Source: Asterias amurensis (Eukaryota > Echinodermata > Asteroidea > Forcipulatida > Asteriidae). From it: DNA of 64,000 nt. The notes under the pieces were generated by a model that was not told the origin of the DNA, made no database searches, and was given only the letters and a program-made list of their open reading frames with translations. The stretch is from the NCBI RefSeq assembly GCF_032118995.1, contig NC_092662.1, positions 15,513,701 to 15,577,700 of the forward strand, given 5' to 3'. Positions 33,301 to 44,774 of this stretch are shown piece by piece (the first letter of the stretch is position 1; each line of letters opens with the position of its first letter). A program made the translations under genes and the position numbers.

Positions 33301-36300
33301 AAAAGTAGCTAAGTACAAAAAATGTTGCTTACTAGAAACTGGTTACCAGCCAAAATTCCATTTGGTTTACATGGCTGCAGCTGGTGCCCCACTCATTTCT
33401 TGATAAGCAAACAAATTTGCTAAGTAGTAATTTCTGCTTAACAGCTTCATGAAATTAGGCCCATGTTGTTACATTATGTGAGCAAATCTTACCGTATGCA
33501 ATTCCCTTCTGAAGAGAATTAATGTTGCAAAACTAACTAGAATGATGACAGGTGATAGGCTGATGTAAGCTAAGGCCTTGCCGATGATGTCACCTGTACA
33601 GTAAACAAAATAAATAAATAAACAAATAAGATACATGTAGTTTATAGAAATGACAACTCATGCCTGTAATGCCTCGTTTTTTAAAAGAATAAAAGCACCA
33701 AGGCATTTTCTCTTTGGAAAAGGGCAACCATGCTTGGTGGATTTGGATATTCTCACTGCTCTTATTATAGACGAACAAGAAGAAAGAAAACAACGACTAA
33801 ATTTCAGTTTAAGATGTGGGAGGAAAACCCAAGAGAATTATACCAGAGAAAACCCACGCAGTCAAGTAGGGACTGACAAGATTGCAAGATTATCACGCGG
33901 AACGCAATTCATACCTATTAGCGCCTAATCTATCTCTAAGCGCGCGCACGTACACACAACCCACGTGCAACAGACTCTTCACAAAGTTTTTGAAAAAAAT
34001 ATTTCAAACCTCAAATTTTCAACTGTCAAAGTGTCTGTAATTGTATTTTTTTAATGTTTTTTTAATTAAAGGGCATTTATCAATGGGAATAAAAGAGTAG
34101 TGACTCGTTCTTAAACGTCCGATTAAAACCTTGCAGGATCGTTGCCGTGAGCTAAATGCCCTGGCTTCGGCTCGGGCCTTTATCACACGGCAATTCAAAC
34201 TCGTAAGAACTCGTCGCTACCCTTTTATTCTCTTTTTTACAGCCAGGCTCTGGGGTATTTTCCATGTAATCCTACATGTATGGTCGTTCTGTTTTAATTC
34301 AAAGAAATTATTTTTGAAAGAGTTTGCCTTTCCAATACAAACTCTAAATTCTAGCCCTGAATTTGTAAATATTCGTTTTATTTTTGAATTACCATTCCGA
34401 GCTTTTGCGGCAATAACATCAACATCTTATAACCACGGAGGGAGAAAGCAAACAACAAGACTCCAGTTGCATTTTTAAGACATTCAAGACTTCAAGGGGC
34501 ACAGCAATTTTCCTGTTGTAAAGGGCACTTCTGTGAGGGAAAACTAAAATTTGTATTGAACTTTGCATGGGGCACCAAAGCAAAAGCGCAGGGCATCACG
34601 GCAGTTGCCACGGGTGCCGTGGGTTACTTAAATTATTGTATTGCCCCAGGTTTTGGGCTGACTTTCACAAAGAGCTGAAATTGATCTTTACTGCAAATCA
34701 ATCGCAGTTGCTAAGTAAAGTGTGATGTCACAACACAAATCACTATGGTAATACTAACAATTTATCTTGCGATGAACTGTATTGCTTTGTGCAATTCAGC
34801 CCAGGAATTTTATCTTTGAACATGTTGAAAGGGCAAGGCCATTTTCATTTTGCAAAGGGCACTTCGATTGGAAAATCTTAAAGTCAGTGAAAAACTTTAA
34901 TTCCAGGCCTGCTGTCTACATCTCTAAACCTCATGTGGAAAGTCTGACTCATAATAAGACAAACTATTTTTACTTAATGGATCGAGTCCGGCATGTGGTT
35001 TGGCGTTTCTAGGCAATCATCAAGAAAGCCTTGCAGACAGTTTCTAGACAAGCATGACTGACTGAATGTGAATGCCATGGAGGGTTGACACAAGTGTTTT
35101 AGACATTACCCAGGGACGCTTTTAGTGTCGCCACCACTTCTTTACGCCAGAGATCAAAGCCAGAGTATTTCCATTTTTATCAAATACTTGGAAAATATAA
35201 AACGAAAACAGATTTTATGTCTGGACTTTTTGTATTGAGCATAGAAGATTTGAAATTTAAGCGTCTCTAAAACTATCATGGTGTTTTTTTTGGAAAGGTA
35301 CAAAGTAAATTTAGCTTTCACATGTGGAATTCTCTTATCATTGAAAATTAAGTGACTCTCAGAATATTTTTTTTTTATGTGCATTCTTTACAAGTGTATA
35401 TTTCACAATGTCTATTTTGATTCTGATGAAGAAGCCCCATCAATGCATTTAAAAAGACATTTTGACACGAACGTTGCGCCATCCTTTAAGGATCAATCTA
35501 ACAGAAAAGCTTGGAAGTTAAATAAACAAAATGTCTTGGGAAAACATTCGCAAGGTATCTTTACATCCCATAAGCACAGTAATGATTCATCTGAACTTAA
35601 TACCCCCCCCCCCCCGACGTGATCTACAGGCACCATCCGTCAGTCAAGATCAATGTCTACTTGGACCAATTGCTAAAAGCTCCGTTCAAGACACGGTAAA
35701 CCATGATGCTTGTTACCATTAGCTGATTAAAGATGAACTAACTCAAGAAAAGGGCGTGTCTCGAGGATGGATGACTTAAAGACACTAGAGACTTTTGGTA
35801 ATTGTCAAAGACCAGTCTTCTCACTTTGTGTATAAATGCATAAAATAACAAACCTGTGAAAATTTGAACTCTATTGGTCGTCGAAGTTGCGTGATAATAA
35901 TGGAAGAAAAAAAAACACCCTTGTCAAAGGAAGTTGTGTGCATTCAGATGCTTGATTTTGAGGTCTTGAAACCAAATTCGTGGAAAATTACTTCTTTCTC
36001 GAAAACTACATTGTACATGTACTTCCAATCCAAGGGAGCCGTTTCTCACAATGTTTTATACTACATGTATCAACCTCTCTCCATTACTCGTTACCAAGAA
36101 AGGTTTTATGCTAACAATTATTTTGAGTAATTACCAATAGTGTCAACTGCCTTTAAAGAGATTGAGGGATTGTGAATATTGGAAATATATTTTATGTAAA
36201 GATGAGAAATTTACAATCATCACAACCTGTCTCAGGTACTTTATACATAAGATTATTTGACATTCAATGTTTTTTTAAACTATGGTGCATTGTTGGCCCA

Positions 36301-37931
36301 AATTTCTGAAGGATTGCCAAAGTATGCTGAATGAACTTGGTCCTGGGAATTTTTTCTACTGGGTGTTTATCTTTGGTTTTAAAAGCCCTATTGTACAAAC
36401 TGGGGCAATGCAAACAGTCTTTAAATAAATTGTGTATTTTGTGAGTTTGATCTGGAAGAAAAAAGGATAATAAATGTTGGTGCTCTCCCATCCAGTGACG
36501 TTGTATCTGTTGACTTGTAGTAAATTGAAAAAAGTATTGTATTAATTGGATTCCAACTATTGTAGCTGTGCCGTACTATTTCCACCGTTGTTATTATAAA
36601 CATGGTGTTGATGGGAAATAGTTTTAACCAGGAAATGTGACCCTCTAAGACCAAGTTGGTCTGTAGTGAAGGAAATATTTTCGAGATTTAAGATATGTTT
36701 GCAGATCCTTGTTTTACTTTTTACTTATCGGCTGCAATTTGCGAGAAGACATCAAACAGTTATGTTTTCAAAAAATTGTTTTTGTTACAATCCTTCTACA
36801 AATGCAAACGAAACAGACTTTGTGACTAGAATAAACAAGTTAGGAAAACTGCATTGAAACGAATGTTTACTGAGCTTATTAAAACATCAGCTGGCAAACT
36901 AGTATGTTTTTAGTATGAGGGGAAACAAAGAAGGAAATTGGGTCACACAACTTTTCAGCCTTTTGCTGCATGACAAAGATTGAGGAAATTACAATAGCTT
37001 CACACAAAGAAAACATGTGTAATATTGAATCAGTGGCTTTTATTGAAAAAAGGTATCATATACGTATACTGTATAAAGGGCCAAAGTGGCACGGTTGGCT
37101 TGTGTTTAAAGCGCTCGCCTCTCACCAAGGTGACCCCGGTTCGATTCCCGGTCGGGGCCATATGTGAGTTGAGTTGTGCATTGGTTCAAAAATCAAACAC
37201 TTTCGATCTTGGCTGTGCTCCGTGGTCATAATGGGTTGATGTGGCTGGCAGCTGAATGCGCCCTTGCATGCCTGCTTCTCGAACACGTTGTAGCCGCGTC
37301 CTTCACAATTCATCTCTAGCTGCGAGTAAGGACGATTAGCCCCCCAAATTATTATTATGTCTCCAACTTTGGGACAATGATAAAAAGCATGGTTATTGTG
37401 CCCCAAAATACACCTGGTTCCAGTAGTCAAGTTTGTTCCACAACTTTTCTGTACGCCTATAAATCAATCAATGTTGAATAGAATGATGATGACACCCCTA
37501 ACTTGCGAGTGAGCTGCGCCCTCCATCCCAAAAAGCAGAGGTTCTTCCGACCCTGTTAGACATGACATGCATGCGCTGCGACATGTTTTGTTTGTGCATT
37601 CCTTTTTTAGAGAAAGCCCAAATTAAATGTAATTTTTGTGTAAATTTGCCAAATATTTAATAACCTGCTAGTAAACAATTAATACAAATTCTTCTTAGAT
37701 AATCAATAACAACAAAGCAGGCAATGGTTTGGTAGTAAATTAAATTAGAGTACACAAATAGAGGGCGCCCTCCCTAGCCATACAGGCCACACCGTACCCG
37801 CAAAAACACAGGGTGTGTTTGCTGCAAGAAAACACTCATTACTTACCGTCGGGATACTCAACAAAAGTAAGGGAAACTGGTCGCCATCGCACGTCCGTTT
37901 CGGCAGTGGGTTCTCTACCTCCCCCCTCCAT
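27310..37931 (-). CDS. DOLPP1: Dolichyldiphosphatase 1, 8 coding exons
   Basis: This ER membrane enzyme removes a phosphate from dolichyl diphosphate left by oligosaccharide transfer, recycling the lipid for N-glycosylation. Exons in order: 37931-37847, 33593-33493, 32371-32287, 31357-31258, 30418-30314, 29697-29607, 28199-28072 and 27352-27310. Phases agree and yield 245 residues (human about 238). PAP2 motifs: K-EPRP at 80-88, PSSHS at 103-107, and SRVYLAYHT at 158-166, with His106 and His165 as expected catalytic residues. As in human, the third motif lacks the usual Asp. Hydrophobic segments ([41 protein letters not shown]) fit a polytopic protein. The last exon codes only 14 residues ([13 protein letters not shown]), recognised by similarity to the human tail NRQRKLG. 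If intron 7 is retained, the donor itself supplies a stop (AGG TGA). Confidence 0.95.
27415..27838. mobile_element. MITE-B fragment joined to truncated MITE-A variant
   Basis: 27415-27556 has TTTATAAAGCAGAAAATACT and TTGCTAAGCAAAAT blocks of MITE-B. From about 27570 the MITE-A variant seen at 31835-32220 follows (AAAGGCTTCAGGCCTGAAGT) and stops at AAAAGTGTCCTG, where MITE-F begins. It lies in DOLPP1 intron 7. Confidence 0.55.
27839..28010. mobile_element. MITE-F copy
   Basis: CGTCGATTTCACAAAACTC to CTCTTTGTGAAATCGACCCC, with inner CTTAAGACTTATCTTAG-type repeats. It stands about 60 bp from the donor of DOLPP1 exon 7. Confidence 0.65.
28247..28631. mobile_element. MITE-A copy, full length
   Basis: AGGCAGTGGACACTATTGG to CCAATAGTGTCCACTGCCTTT with a central GAGACCTCA/TGAGGTCTT pair. 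Flanks are GTAA and TTAT, worn forms of TTAA. It lies in DOLPP1 intron 6, 48 bp from exon 7. Confidence 0.85.
29203..29583. mobile_element. MITE-C copy, near full length
   Basis: TTAA at both ends and a long hairpin centred on GGAGTCAAAATTTTGACTCC. It stands 24 bp from the donor of DOLPP1 exon 6. Confidence 0.8.
29838..30140. repeat. Repeat H copy
   Basis: Blocks GCGGTAACACCGTGTATCTA, GTAGAGTTTGTTCTTAG and GCCCGGGTAATAGTTAAATA also occur at 44395-44640. There the second block is in the same orientation and the first is inverted, so the two copies have different arrangements. It lies in DOLPP1 intron 5. Confidence 0.6.
30728..31047. mobile_element. MITE-D copy
   Basis: TTAA at 30728 and 31044, AAGCCATTATACACTTTCGG terminus and its inverted complement. 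It is shorter than the other two copies in its second half. It lies in DOLPP1 intron 4. Confidence 0.8.
31484..31838. mobile_element. MITE-A copy abutting a second copy
   Basis: Full ends; the right TTAA (31835-31838) is also the left TTAA of the next element. It lies in DOLPP1 intron 3. Confidence 0.85.
31835..32220. mobile_element. MITE-A variant, second of an abutting pair
   Basis: It begins AGGTACTGGACACC, has a central GGCTTCAGGCCTGAAG palindrome in place of the GAGGTCTC pair, and ends AGTTTCCAGCGCCTTTAA. This marks a distinct subfamily, also found truncated at 27570-27838 and 45260-45478. Confidence 0.75.
32509..32888. mobile_element. MITE-A copy
   Basis: Left TTAA intact, right end CCAAAAGTGTCCACTGCCTTTA. 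Central AAACCTCAAAATCTAATTCT hairpin. It lies in DOLPP1 intron 2. Confidence 0.8.
33078..33464. mobile_element. Two adjacent MITE-B copies
   Basis: The first (33078-33270) runs GGGCCCAATATCATAAAGCT to ATGAAATTGGGCTC. The second (33271-33464) runs GGCCGCAATTTTATAAAGCT to ATGAAATTAGGCCC. They abut 28 bp from DOLPP1 exon 2. Confidence 0.65.
33805..33905 (-). mobile_element. SINE-C fragment
   Basis: AGATGTGGGAGGAAAACCCA and AACCCACGCAGTCAAGTAG match the reverse of the SINE-C body. It lies in DOLPP1 intron 1. Confidence 0.4.
34490..34950. repeat. Repeat G fragments around a MITE-F-like copy
   Basis: 34490-34640 and 34810-34910 carry GGGCACTTC and AAAGCGCAGGGCA blocks of Repeat G. Between them, 34655-34804 is a MITE-F-like unit (GGGCTGACTTTCACAAAGAG ... 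GTGCAATTCAGCCC). The order suggests MITE-F inserted into a Repeat G unit. Confidence 0.4.
35776..36156. mobile_element. MITE-A copy
   Basis: TTAA at both ends; AGACACTAGAGACTTTTGGT start and CCAATAGTGTCAACTGCCTT end. The left half of the central hairpin is shortened. It lies in DOLPP1 intron 1. Confidence 0.8.
36160..37080. other. Unassigned DOLPP1 intron 1 sequence
   Basis: AT-rich intron DNA without a coding or clear repeat signal. Short open frames here have no recognisable protein. Confidence 0.4.
37083..37440 (+). mobile_element. SINE-E, tRNA-derived
   Basis: The head has GTGGCACGGTTGGCTTGTG, GCGCTCGCCTCTCACC and a perfect B box GGTTCGATTCC followed by CGGTCGGGGCCA. About 250 bp of body (TCCGTGGTCATAATGGGTTG, AAGGACGATTAGCCCCC) makes it a SINE rather than a tRNA gene. 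It lies in DOLPP1 intron 1. Confidence 0.6.
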
Positions 37932-38894
37932 GGTCTTTCGGCAGCTGTAATCACTCAAATTTGTTCTTGTCTCAAGAAATTAAAACCCATTCCTGAAGTG
38001 AAGTTCGAGAATCTACTGTGTGTTTATACGCCGTTTCTGTGTGTGTCGTGGTGGTGTGCACGCATCCCATGCAGTGCATAATGCGTGGCCGGAGTGAATG
38101 ATTTTTGAACGTGTACTTGGGCCAATGATTATTGCAATGAAACAAACAGTAAATCTAGAAACTGCAGTATAACTTTTTTTAGCTTAAGAAATTGTTTTGA
38201 TTGTATGTGAACAAACAACAGTAAATCTTAGCTTTGAAATAAACATTAAAAAAGTTAATTCAAAAGCATAATATTATATTTATTTAGGAAAAAATAATTT
38301 AATTGAAAAAAAAAATCATCTTGGGCCCTTGAATTTTTTACACATTCTGTAAAGTCAAAACTAAACACGAGAAATTCTGAAATTCTGCTCCCGCTGCAAC
38401 TACTTCTGCATCATTTAGTCGAGTGGCCGGGTGTCTTCCATTAAAAAAAGGGGGAAATCTTGCCCTGTGACCTCCTTCATTGCAATCGAAGTGCAGACAT
38501 ACAAAATGAGATAGTAGGTCCCCCATCCCAGACCCCCACGCACCCCAAAATTGTGTCATAGCTCTTATAGTCATACCTCTGTTTACATCAAGTGTATGTT
38601 TAAATTGATTATCGTCGTTAACCATTTCTCTTTCCTCAACGCGATCTTTCAGCAAGTGGGATATTCTATTATATAGGGGGTGTTACATATATTTGTAGTC
38701 CATTAAAACAATAATTTTTACGTTAAAATATGCTTTAAATTTCTTTATTGTTATATATTTTTGCTTGAAATTGTCCTTTTTACTGCAATGAAATAAATTG
38801 ATGAGCTCTTATATACAAAAACATGTTTAACAAATAATGAATATATTTTACATACTCTGTACTCAAAATGAAAACTTCGAACCACAAATCCAAG
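37932..38894. promoter_or_regulatory. Bidirectional promoter between DOLPP1 and QTRT1
   Basis: The two start codons face apart, 963 bp from one another. The QTRT1 ATG sits in a YY1-type motif (CCAAGATGGCAGCC). The part near DOLPP1 has a purine tract and CG dinucleotides, and the middle is AT-rich. No TATA box stands out. Confidence 0.5.
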
Positions 38895-41800
38895 ATGGCA
38901 GCCCCCATAACCAAAACACCCCAAGCGCTTTCGCTGAAAGTTCTCGCTGAGTGTAGCACAACAAAAGCAAGAACATGCAAACTGAAACTTCCACATTACA
39001 CAGTAGACACTCCAGTCTTTATGCCTGTTGGAACCCAGGGAACTATGAAGAGTTTAACGACGTCACAACTCGAAAATGTTGATGCTCAGTTGATACTTGG
39101 GAATACGTATCATCTTGGAATGCGGCCGGTTAGTTTGTTTGTTTGTTTACTTTGTTTACTTGTTTGTTTGGATGATCCTCCCGAGTAAGCAAAACTCGGG
39201 GAACTCCCACAAGAGCAGAGGGTATTTATTATTACCACCAAGCTGCCATCCAATTGCCAATCTCTGTATTATGGTATAGAAACATTGGTTTAAAATAGCG
39301 TTTATGATTATGAACTGCGCAAATCAAGAATTTCGAAGAGATTATGATTTTAATTTTAGTAATTATAAATATAATTACCTTTTCTAGACGGCAATAAATT
39401 CTAGTCATTCGTGAAAATTGTGGGTAGCTTATCAATCATTCATGATTCGTTTAATTTTTATTAAAAATACCAAACAAACAAGTCAAAATACTAATTAAGA
39501 AGAGTTTACCGAAGAGTAAGTGATGTGAATGTAGCCTTGTTATGGTAGGATTCGAACCCATAACCTTATTATGTTATGCTTGCAAGTCCTGCAGTCTAAA
39601 CCACTGGACCAAGGTGGACCAAGGTGCCCCCGCCCCCATTTCCCTGAGCCTGGCCCCCTTTTTTTTTGTTTAAGACTATCTATTTCCCGGGCTTCTTGAG
39701 GGTGGTGACACAATAATATTATTATGGCCCAACATTTCGAATCTAATTTAACTAGATCAATTGTTATCAATCATTCATTGTTATTGTTCAACAGGGTCCA
39801 GAACTTCTGGAAAAAGCTGGAGGTCTTCACAAATTCATGAACTGGAAAAGAGCATTGCTCACGGTATGTGCAATTCAAACAAAAGTGGAAAAGTTCTGTT
39901 TCATGCCACCACTTTTTTATTCATTATGAAAGAAATTTAATCAAAAAATATATTTCTTTTTGTGAAAAATGAGTGAAAAAGTTGTGGCAGGATCGAAAAA
40001 GTTTTACAAAAGCTACTGACACTGTTCAGCCATATATATATATATTTCTTTTTTTTAAGTTTAGAATAGTAACATTCTTCTTGACTTTTATAATCTTCCC
40101 TGAAATCTTCTTATAAAACTTCCATTTCTCTTTCTTACCCCTTGTAGGACAGTGGAGGATTCCAGATGGTTTCGCTCGTCAAGCTGGCAGAGATTACCGA
40201 AGAAGGGGTCAAATTTCAGTCTCCATACACAAAGGAAGAACTTTTGCTGACCCCTGAGAAGTCTGTTGAAATCCAGGCTAGCATCGGAGCTGATATCATC
40301 ATGCAGCTTGATGATGTTGTCCACAGTTTAACCACAGGGCCCAGAGTCGAAGAGGCCATGTATAGGTAATGCCAAAGGTCAAAGGTTTTGATCATAACAG
40401 CTCAAGTCTTTTGACTTAAGTCTTAATAAGCTTTAGGCAAGGTTTGAATAGGTGGCTACAGCTACGGCTTGACTTCTGAGTCATCATGCATTAGGTATAG
40501 GTAGTCCTACAACACCTGCCAATTCGGATACGGCCTTACCTTAACTTTGTACTTGACTTGAGAGCAGAACCAGTCATCTTGTCATTTCACTGGTACACCA
40601 GCAGCTTTCTCCCTAAACAAAGGTCAACTGGCCAAAACCCAGCTAAACATCGCGAGCACCGCAGATACCGTGACAATTCTTTTCAAGTGTTCCTGCTTGC
40701 TAGAACACTTAAAAATAGGGATGCATTTTCAAAGCTGAACTTGCCAGTTGGATTACTTGGAGAGAACTAGCAATTTGGCCAGCGGACAACTGTTGAGGGA
40801 GAATGATGACATTCACACCATTGTCTCCAAAATGGCAGTCTTACAACTAGAATCTGATACTTGATACTTGATGAAGTAATCCCTTTACAGCTGGTAAAAG
40901 CTAAACTGGGATGATGTGCTGTGCATGACGCTCCTGCACTGAAAGCACTGAAACATTGTATCCAAATGAAAACTTGAGTTTTTGTCGGTTTTCTTTGACA
41001 GGTCTATCCGCTGGTTAGATAGATGCATCGCTGCCCAGAAACGCCCTCATGAACAGAATCTCTTCGCAATCATCCAAGGAGGTTTAGATTCTAAGCTAAG
41101 GACTATCTGTGCTAAAGGTGAGTATGTTCATCATTTAAGGAGCATCTCAAAGGTTGGAATGTTAGGAACGTCCGATAAGGGATTCTCCTGTACTTATTAA
41201 CAAAATGATGCAGTCTAGCGGAACGTTCTGTTAGTCCAATGGATTGCAGGCATGTATCAAGAGGAGCGTTCTCAGCATGAATGACTTTTGAGACGCTGGC
41301 TCCCTTACTTTTAACAGAAAACAGTTTTACAAATTTGTCAATTATATAATGAGTGAATCGTTACATTAACAACAACAAAACAAATACCAACTTTGAAGGA
41401 TCTGAAATAAAACTTGAAGAAAATTACTTTTTCTACTGCTGCCTAGCAGTTCATTAGAAGTCTTCTCTGTTTGGGTTTTACAAGTGTGAAAGTTCAGTGC
41501 TTCACAAGTTTATGTCGTTTTGTACCTTTTTCATCATTGTAATTAAGCCACCAAGCTTCAAGTATGATTTTCGATTGCAGAAATGGTTAAGCGGGACACC
41601 CCTGGCTACGCCATTGGAGGGTTGAGTGGTGGAGAAGAGAAAGAACATTTCTGGAAGATGGTGACTTTGTCGACGGATATACTGCCGAGAGATAAACCTC
41701 GATACTGCATGGGAGTTGGGTGAGACATTCATAAGATGCCATGAGACCTAACATGATCGATCCAAATCTGGGACGAATTGGCTTAGGGTTCGAAGACAAC

Positions 41801-44227
41801 CACAGGACTTGTTACTCAAAATGTTTACTGGTTTGCGAAAGCACCATGTGTAAATCTCTTTTACTACCAGTTAATCTATAAGGCAGTACTCAATAACAGA
41901 GTCCAGTAATCTCCTGAAGACGATCACGGCCCAATTTCATAGTGCTGCTTAGCACAAAAATTTGCTAAGCATGAAATTTCTTCCTCGATAAAAACAGGAT
42001 TACCAACAAATTTTCCACATGTTTTCAGGATAACAGCTGAATACCAGCAACAAGCAATATGCAACAAATGGAAATTAGGTTGGTAATCCTGTTTTTACCA
42101 AGGAATAAATTTCATTGTGAGCAAATTTTTGTGCGTAGCAGCTCTATGAAATTGGGTCCAGATTATACTTGTCAAGTGAAACGTTGCAGTGTCAACCACT
42201 AGTTATTTTCAAAACCATCACTACCCAAAAGCGATTTACACATGGTGCTATGGCAAACCTAAATTAACTATACCACATCTCAGATGTTATGTTGAATGGA
42301 AATAAATGCTTTTATCTTGTTTTTTTTTCTTTTTAGATATGCTGTTGATTTAGTTGTGTGCTGTGCATTAGGAGTGGATATGTTCGACTGTGTGTACCCC
42401 ACAAGAACAGCTGTAAGTATTAAAGCTAGTTATTAAGAAAATTCTGTAACTTTTGAAACGTTTCTTCTGGCCTCACTTGAGGCTCCGTAAATAATTCATA
42501 GAGTTTTCAGCACAGGAGCCTGACCTGAGCCAAGGAAAAATTAACGACAAAAGAAAAAAGCTTAGAACATTACTCCTTGTAACGCAACTCAGTTTCACAG
42601 AGCTGCTGGATGGCTTACTCTGCATAAGTACACTGCGCAAGTTTCCATTTCATAGCACTGCTAACTGCAAGCACACAAAAAGGCATGCTGAGCCTTTTGG
42701 TGCTTTCTGTATGAAGATGAATGACATAACAATGCACATCCATGGTGAACGTGCAAGCAGGCTGCCAAATCTTCTTGCTTACCTGTGAAAAATGGTTATG
42801 CTTAAGCAAATTTGTCTGCAATAGTTAGCCTTAGAATTTGCTTACAGTTAAGCAGCCCTATGAAATTAGCATCTGGTTCACACAAGTCCTCTTTCTTTCT
42901 ATCTCCCTTCCACCCCACCCTAGAGATTTGGTTCAGCCCTTGTAAGATCTGGTCAGCTCCAATTACAGAATAAGCAATACGCCAAAGACTTCCGACCAAT
43001 TGATGAGAATTGTCGTTGTTCTACCTGCTTGAACTACACCAGGGCTTACCTCCACTCCATCGCTGGAAAAGAGACTGTGGCATGCCAGATCATCAGCGTA
43101 CACAACATCAAATTCCAGGTGTGTAATAACCTGAAGAATATTCATCTTTGCATGGTTAAATGGTATAGCCCCCTCTATAGTGAAGTGGGATTTCCTTATA
43201 ATGGTGCTAATTTAACATAGCTTGAATTCGGGAGAAAAGTTCAAAGACCACAGGGCTTGTAACTAAAAATGTTCACTGGATCAGAAATTTGCGTAGAAGA
43301 CCCGAATCAAAATGAGACCAAAAATTAAGAGCACTAAGAAAGACATGTCAGCGAGGATTGATCTCATCTGTCTTTATGGGTATTAAAGGCAGTGGACACT
43401 ATTGGTAATTGTCAAAGACTAGCCTTCACAGTTGGTGTATCTCAACATATGCATAAAATAACAAACCTGTGAAAATTTGAGCTAAATTGGTTGTCCGAGT
43501 TGCGAGATATTAATGAAAGGAAAAACACCCTTGTCACACGAAGTTGTGTGCATTTAGCTGGTCGATTTCGAGACCTAAAGTTCTGAACCCGAGGTATCAA
43601 AATCAATCTTGTGGAAAATTTCTTCTTTCTCGAAAACTATGGCACTCCAGAGGGAGCCGTTTCTCACAATGTTTTATACCATCAACCTCTCCCCATTACT
43701 TGTTACCAAGTAAGGTTTTATGCGAATAATTATTTTGAGTAATTACCAATAGTGTCCACTGCCTTTAAGTGAACATTACTCAACAAAATCTAATGGTATC
43801 TATCAGACTCAATGTCAACATTTGTTCATAATTTGTTTCTATTCAAGATTTTACACAGTGTATTGTTGTTACTCAATTGAAAATTTACTGAATTCCAAAA
43901 AGTTTGTTTACAGTTCAACTGACATTATATACCAAATGTAATGTAAATTTAAAACTTCAAAGGTCTCTCTGTCCAGGTTGCCAACGTGTATTTTGCGATT
44001 GGGCCATCAGACCGTATCTCTGGTGCAAAATCATCCAAATTAATGACATCCTTTTTCTGTCTTTCCTCTAGATGGATCTTATGAGAGATATACGACAAGC
44101 CATCTTAGATGATCGCTACCCGGACTTCATCAAAGACTTCATGAAAGTCGTTTATCCTGCTGGGGATTACCCTACATGGGCTGTAGACTCGTTAGCATCA
44201 GTTAATGTAGCTCTAAATACAGGCTGA
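38895..44227 (+). CDS. QTRT1: Queuine tRNA-ribosyltransferase catalytic subunit 1, 8 coding exons
   Basis: With QTRT2 this enzyme replaces guanine-34 of Asp, Asn, His and Tyr tRNAs with queuine. Exons: 38895-39128, 39795-39863, 40148-40365, 41002-41117, 41581-41719, 42337-42412, 42924-43118 and 44072-44227. Phases agree, 400 residues (human 403). Key residues: Asp102 in DSGGFQM, nucleophile Asp276 in [14 protein letters not shown], and the zinc site Cys314, Cys316, Cys319 with His344 in [21 protein letters not shown] and FAIIQGGLD are family signatures. The ATG at 38895 is chosen for its strong YY1-type context; an in-frame ATG at 38868 would add nine residues (MKTSNHKSK). It appears complete and functional. 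Introns hold MITE-A, B and E and Repeat E. Confidence 0.96.
39536..39612 (-). mobile_element. tRNA-like fragment
   Basis: The reverse strand has an A-box-like TGGTCCAGTGGTTTAGACTG and a B box GGGTTCGAATCCTACC. The arms do not fold into a clean cloverleaf, so a SINE head or tRNA relic in QTRT1 intron 1 is more likely than a working gene. Confidence 0.4.
39891..40010. mobile_element. Diverged MITE-E copy
   Basis: GTTTCATGCCACCACTTTTT start and AAAAAGTTGTGGCAGGATCG end; the core has drifted from the other two copies. It lies in QTRT1 intron 2. Confidence 0.5.
41815..42260. mobile_element. Repeat E copy split by MITE-B (41926-42163)
   Basis: The outer parts carry AAAGCACCATGTGTAAATCT and ACACATGGTGCTATGGCAAA, the two ends of Repeat E, and CTGAAGACGATCA before the insertion. 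The inserted MITE-B has CAATTTCATAGTGCTGC and AGCTCTATGAAATTGGGTCC ends. It lies in QTRT1 intron 5. Confidence 0.65.
42589..42872. mobile_element. Degenerate MITE-B copy
   Basis: CAGTTTCACAGAGCTGCTGG start and AGCAGCCCTATGAAATTAGC end, AAGCA blocks inside; 51 bp before QTRT1 exon 7. Confidence 0.45.
43383..43768. mobile_element. MITE-A copy, full length
   Basis: TTAA at both ends, both termini complete. Related arrangement to 54008-54608. It lies in QTRT1 intron 7. Confidence 0.85.
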
Positions 44228-44394
44228 CCAGACTTTGAAAAAACTGTATGATAGTTGTCTAAATCTTAAGAAACCTCCTTATCGGTTTTAAGTACTTCTG
44301 AGTTTACTCCAAAAAACGCTTCATTTGAGAGGACATACTTCAGCAGAGATGTTAATGTAGCTCGAGATACAAGCTGACCAGGCTCCAACAAAGA

Positions 44395-44640
44395 CTTCAC
44401 AATCCTATAAGCTAAAGTAGTAGTCCCAGCCTATTTTCTATACCATCCGCCCGGGTAATAGTTAAAAAGCAGGACAGTTCTTTTCAGAACTGAGAAGTCG
44501 CTCAAACCCCTGAACATCTACTCCGCAGGAGTAGAATAAAGCAAGACAGTTCACTAAGAACAAACTCTACCTGGCAAATAGATACACACACGGTGTTACC
44601 GCTAACCAAATATACATTGATACCTCACCATGCAACGCCT
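44395..44640. repeat. Repeat H copy
   Basis: AGTAGTCCCAGCCTATTTTC, GCCCGGGTAATAGTTAAAAA and the reverse of CGGTAACACCGTGTG. It lies in the QTRT1 3' flank; compare 29838-30140. Confidence 0.6.
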
Positions 44641-44774
44641 CAAATCCTATAGACTTCATTATAGTTGTCTAAGTCCTGAGAAACCTCCTAATCTGGTTAA
44701 AATACTTCTTGGAATCGAACTCCGAGATTCAATTAGAGAGGAAACGCCTTCAGAGGTGTCATGGAATTTTAATA

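Noticed and set aside
34131-34478. A 115-codon plus-strand frame in DOLPP1 intron 1
   Set aside because: No family resemblance, antisense to a gene intron, and bordered by Repeat G.
37083-37165. A possible tRNA-Glu gene (CTC-like loop)
   Set aside because: The B box is perfect but the acceptor stem does not pair and a long SINE-like body follows.
38338-38655. A 105-codon minus-strand frame in the DOLPP1-QTRT1 gap
   Set aside because: No recognisable domain or splice partners, and it lies in the promoter region; chance is more likely.
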